64,000 nt of DNA, from positions 1,054,001-1,118,000 of the forward strand of contig NC_088308.1 in assembly GCF_910592395.1 (NCBI RefSeq), given 5' to 3'. Of the stretch, positions 61,716 to 64,000 are shown one piece after another. This DNA is from Lineus longissimus. Its lineage: Eukaryota > Nemertea > Pilidiophora > Heteronemertea > Lineidae. The translations under genes were made by a program, and so were the position numbers. Below the pieces are notes generated by a model, which saw only the letters and a program-made list of their open reading frames with translations, did no database searches and was not told the DNA's origin. The stretch's first letter is position 1, and the number at the start of each line of letters is the position of its first letter.

Positions 61716-62723
61716 TCAAACAACATGCCCCGCAGACACAATCGGGCCGATTGTGTGCATGCCATCTACGAGGGAAGAAACGTCTCGTAGGTAGAAACGA
61801 GAGAATGTGGAGTGATTACTCCAACATGCAGCGGAAACGACTTCTTGAAGAGCAACTCCTCGGTAGTTAGCCCAGGAGGTGGCTAGTGCTCTAACTTCGT
61901 GCGCTGAGATGTTAGCTAGCGCACGAAGATCAGAGGAAGTCTTCAAGGTGTTGTAGGAAAGACGAATAGTCTCCACAATCCACCTTGAAATAGTGGCGGC
62001 TGCTATCTCTCGTTTATTTCCCTCCTTATAGGACAAAAACAAACGCTCTCTCCCCTGGCGGATACCGGGAGGTTTTGTCCTATTTATGTAGAACTTTAGG
62101 GCCCTGACGGGACATAAAGTTCTGTCAGGAAGATCATAAGAGATCGTTCCTGAGAGAGAGGGAATAGTAACCGGGGGCCGAGAGGCGGCCGGTCCCTGGT
62201 TCTTCGCCAGAAATCCTGGTATAAAAGCCAGGATAACCTCCCCTCCCTCTCTAAAAGCCAGCTTCTTAAAAGAAAGTGCATGGAGCTCTGATCTCCGTTG
62301 GGCGGTAGCCAAGGCTACTAGAAAGACCGTTTTGAGTGTCAGATATTTCATGGATGAAATAGACATGGGTTCAAAAGGATGCCTCATGAGCACCTTAAGG
62401 ACAACAGAAAGGTCCCATTTAGGGGTGTTGTGAACCGGTCTAGGACGCTCTAATAACATTCCTCTGAAAAGAGGGGTTATTTGGTCCTCCCAACGAAGAT
62501 CCCAGGTGCTTAAAACACGGAGGGTAGAAGCGATGGCGGACTTGTACCCTTTTATAGCCGTGACAGATAGTTGTCTTTCCGTGAATAATTCAATAAGGAA
62601 ATCAACTAATCTGTATATAGAGGGAGAGATCGGATTAACTCCGTTCTCCCTGCACCAGGAAGTGAAGGTAGACCACTTTCCTTGATACACATCAAGGGTA
62701 GACCCCCTTTGAGGTGCGGACAT
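61716..62723 (-). CDS. Tyrosine recombinase of the DIRS-like element
   Basis: From the in-frame ATG at 62723 the product is 335 aa. It has an N-terminal SAM-like core-binding region (YQGKWSTFTSWCRENG) and a catalytic domain with the tyrosine recombinase residues: R143/R144 in TAQRRSEL, H275 and R278 in ISAHEVRAL, W301 in the H/W position and nucleophile Y311 in SRFYLRDV. No stop or missing residue is seen, so the enzyme may be intact. It would insert circular cDNA of the element. The reading frame stays open upstream to 63971 through the RNase H region; I chose 62723 because similarity begins there, but the real start could be somewhat upstream. Confidence 0.85.
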   Translation of the reverse strand: MSAPQRGSTLDVYQGKWSTFTSWCRENGVNPISPSIYRLVDFLIELFTERQLSVTAIKGYKSAIASTLRVLSTWDLRWEDQITPLFRGMLLERPRPVHNTPKWDLSVVLKVLMRHPFEPMSISSMKYLTLKTVFLVALATAQRRSELHALSFKKLAFREGGEVILAFIPGFLAKNQGPAASRPPVTIPSLSGTISYDLPDRTLCPVRALKFYINRTKPPGIRQGRERLFLSYKEGNKREIAAATISRWIVETIRLSYNTLKTSSDLRALANISAHEVRALATSWANYRGVALQEVVSAACWSNHSTFSRFYLRDVSSLVDGMHTIGPIVSAGHVV

Positions 62724-64000
62724 GCGCTTGACAGCGATGTCCGAAAAGCCTCTCTGGTGGAGATGCAACTGGATAAGTTCCAGGCGTGAAACTTGAAAAA
62801 TCCAGGGTTCTGGTGGTAGCATCTCCCCAGGGGGTGCCACAGGAGGTGCTTCCAAGTAGGAAGACTCCTGGGGTGATCTATCAGGAGCTCCAGCAAGGCT
62901 GGGAACCAGGCCTGATTTGGCCAGCAAGGTGCGATGAGAGTTATTCTCACCGGATGGCTGGTCAAGATCTTGTTCAGGACTGGTTGGATGAGAGGGAGGG
63001 GTGGAAACGCATATGCGTTCAGCCCGACCCAAGAGGCTGTAAGGCTGTCGACTTCCAGGGCCTCTTCGTCCGGAAGTGGAGAGTAATAGATGGGAAGGCG
63101 ATTGTTCAGCCTGGTGGCGAACAGATCTACCTTCGGAGATTGCCAAAGGCGACAAAGGTCGTCTACAATCTCCTGATGGAGTGTCCACTCTGTCTGAACT
63201 AGCTTGTTCTGACGGGACAGGGCGTCGGCAAGGATGTTGCGATTGCCCGGTATGTGTCTGGCACATATCGATACTCCAAGGTCGGCACAAAGATGGTAAA
63301 GCTCCCAAGTTAGCTGGCAAAGAATGCCGGACTTTGTGCCTCCCTGTCTCCTGACATATGCTACTACTGTAGAATTGTCGGAGAACAGGGTTACTCTCCG
63401 ATTCTTCAGGCGAAGGGAAAGAGCCCTCACGGCAAGAAGGACAGCCTTCATTTCCAATATATTTATTGGAAGAATGGTCTCCTCCCTTGTCCATAGACCT
63501 CTTATGGACATGTCCCCGTTGTTCAGATGTGCTCCCCACCCTAGTAGGGAAGCATCTGTGAACAGGGACACTTCTGGGGGCGGTGGAGCAAGATCTACAC
63601 CGCTTTGGAGACGAGTCTCCGACTCCCAGAAGTTCCAGACGTTCTTGAGTAGGTATTGAGGTATCAATACCAACTTGTCTAATGGGTCCCTGTGGGGTTT
63701 CCATAGAGACATTAGAAACATCTGGATGGGACGCATATATAGACGGCCAAGGGGGATTTGGTCTGCTGCCGAATTCAGAAGTCCCAAAAGGCTCAAGCAT
63801 CGCCTTGCGGGAGCTTGAGTCCTTCCTCTGAATTCTGCGACGAGATGAAGAATTTTCTTTATCCTGTCTAGGGGGGGCAGCATTTTCCCTATGGCCGTAA
63901 GGAACCGAACTCCAACGTAAACGAAGTCTTGGGATGGTATGAATTCTGACTTTGTTTCGTTGATAATCCAACCTGCGGAAACTACTTTTTGCTTTAGAAC
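62606..64000 (-). CDS. Reverse transcriptase-RNase H of the DIRS-like element, 5' end outside window
   Basis: The frame is open from the window end to a stop at 62606 (464 codons). The first part (GWIINETKSEFIPSQDFVYV) is the end of the reverse transcriptase palm and thumb; the polymerase Asp residues lie beyond the window. RNase H follows, numbered from the Met at 63883: D110 (SLFTDASLLGWG), E144 (NILEMKAVLL), D169 (LFSDNSTVVAY), H210 (ARHIPGNRNILAD) and D220. All catalytic residues are present. The end overlaps the recombinase frame by at least 118 bp, as is usual in DIRS elements. Confidence 0.88.
   Translation of the reverse strand, partial: VLKQKVVSAGWIINETKSEFIPSQDFVYVGVRFLTAIGKMLPPLDRIKKILHLVAEFRGRTQAPARRCLSLLGLLNSAADQIPLGRLYMRPIQMFLMSLWKPHRDPLDKLVLIPQYLLKNVWNFWESETRLQSGVDLAPPPPEVSLFTDASLLGWGAHLNNGDMSIRGLWTREETILPINILEMKAVLLAVRALSLRLKNRRVTLFSDNSTVVAYVRRQGGTKSGILCQLTWELYHLCADLGVSICARHIPGNRNILADALSRQNKLVQTEWTLHQEIVDDLCRLWQSPKVDLFATRLNNRLPIYYSPLPDEEALEVDSLTASWVGLNAYAFPPLPLIQPVLNKILTSHPVRITLIAPCWPNQAWFPALLELLIDHPRSLPTWKHLLWHPLGRCYHQNPGFFKFHAWNLSSCISTREAFRTSLSSACPHLKGGLPLMCIKESGLPSLPGAGRTELIRSLPLYTD

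Larger units (their letters stand above)
60924..64000 (-). mobile_element. DIRS-like tyrosine-recombinase retrotransposon, 3' part
   Basis: The element runs on the minus strand and is cut by the window end. It carries, in order, the end of a reverse transcriptase with RNase H, an overlapping tyrosine recombinase, a non-coding tail, and inverted plus direct copies of a terminal sequence (60924-60983, 61186-61245, 61259-61283). Tyrosine recombinase in place of integrase and inverted rather than long direct terminal repeats are the marks of the DIRS group. The true outer boundary may lie at or near 60924, next to a C14/CA-rich stretch, but I could not see a target-site junction. Confidence 0.85.

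Noticed and set aside
62786-63659. Plus-strand frames of 92-138 codons in the DIRS-like element
   Set aside because: Antisense shadows of the RNase H and recombinase frames.
62724-63971. N-terminal part of the 751-codon minus-strand frame
   Set aside because: It has no recombinase similarity and lies on top of the well-supported RNase H frame, so I did not include it in the recombinase call.

Overview
This is eukaryotic, intron-rich DNA from an animal, probably a marine invertebrate. Reasons: nine multi-exon genes of metazoan families, GT-AG introns with good branch and pyrimidine tracts, many small inverted-repeat elements (MITEs), minisatellites, long G or C homopolymers, abundant short palindromes such as TACATGTA and AGGCCT, and a DIRS-type retrotransposon. 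The protein sequences are close to vertebrate orthologues, so a deuterostome (echinoderm, hemichordate or lancelet) is my weak preference, but a lophotrochozoan is not excluded.

Layout. 1-2789: NOL12 (minus strand, 5 exons). 3444-7583: KAT8/MOF histone acetyltransferase (plus, 9 exons), head to head with NOL12. 9598-12802: METTL26 (plus, 7 exons) with a duplicated first coding exon. 12803-15881: gene-free, holding a 99-bp minisatellite. 15882-16952: GPANK1 (minus, single coding exon). 18757-29902: a membrane protein with a signal peptide, ten sushi (CCP) domains and a transmembrane segment (plus). 34082-36474: C22orf23/UPF0193 (minus, 7 exons). 36475-37709: an intergenic stretch made almost wholly of two foldback elements. 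37710-47418: DAGLB diacylglycerol lipase (plus, 13 exons) with two candidate last exons. 48724-52841 and 53437-58459: two tandem SLC22-family transporters (both minus, 8 and 10 exons). 58460-60923: gene-free, with inverted minisatellite arrays. 60924-64000: the 3' part of a DIRS-like retroelement on the minus strand, cut by the window edge.

The genes do not form one pathway; they are ordinary single-copy cellular genes plus one transporter pair. Exon models were built by hand: for all genes except the tail of the sushi gene, the exon phases join without a frame break and give total lengths close to the human proteins (NOL12 212 aa, KAT8 452, METTL26 210, GPANK1 356, C22orf23 224, DAGLB 694, SLC22 526 and 557). 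The most interesting signal is exon duplication: METTL26 has two alternative N-terminal exons, DAGLB has two alternative C-terminal exons and the sushi gene has a very recent CCP exon duplication. In METTL26 a G14 tract follows the first copy and a C18 tract follows the second, which could pair in the pre-mRNA.
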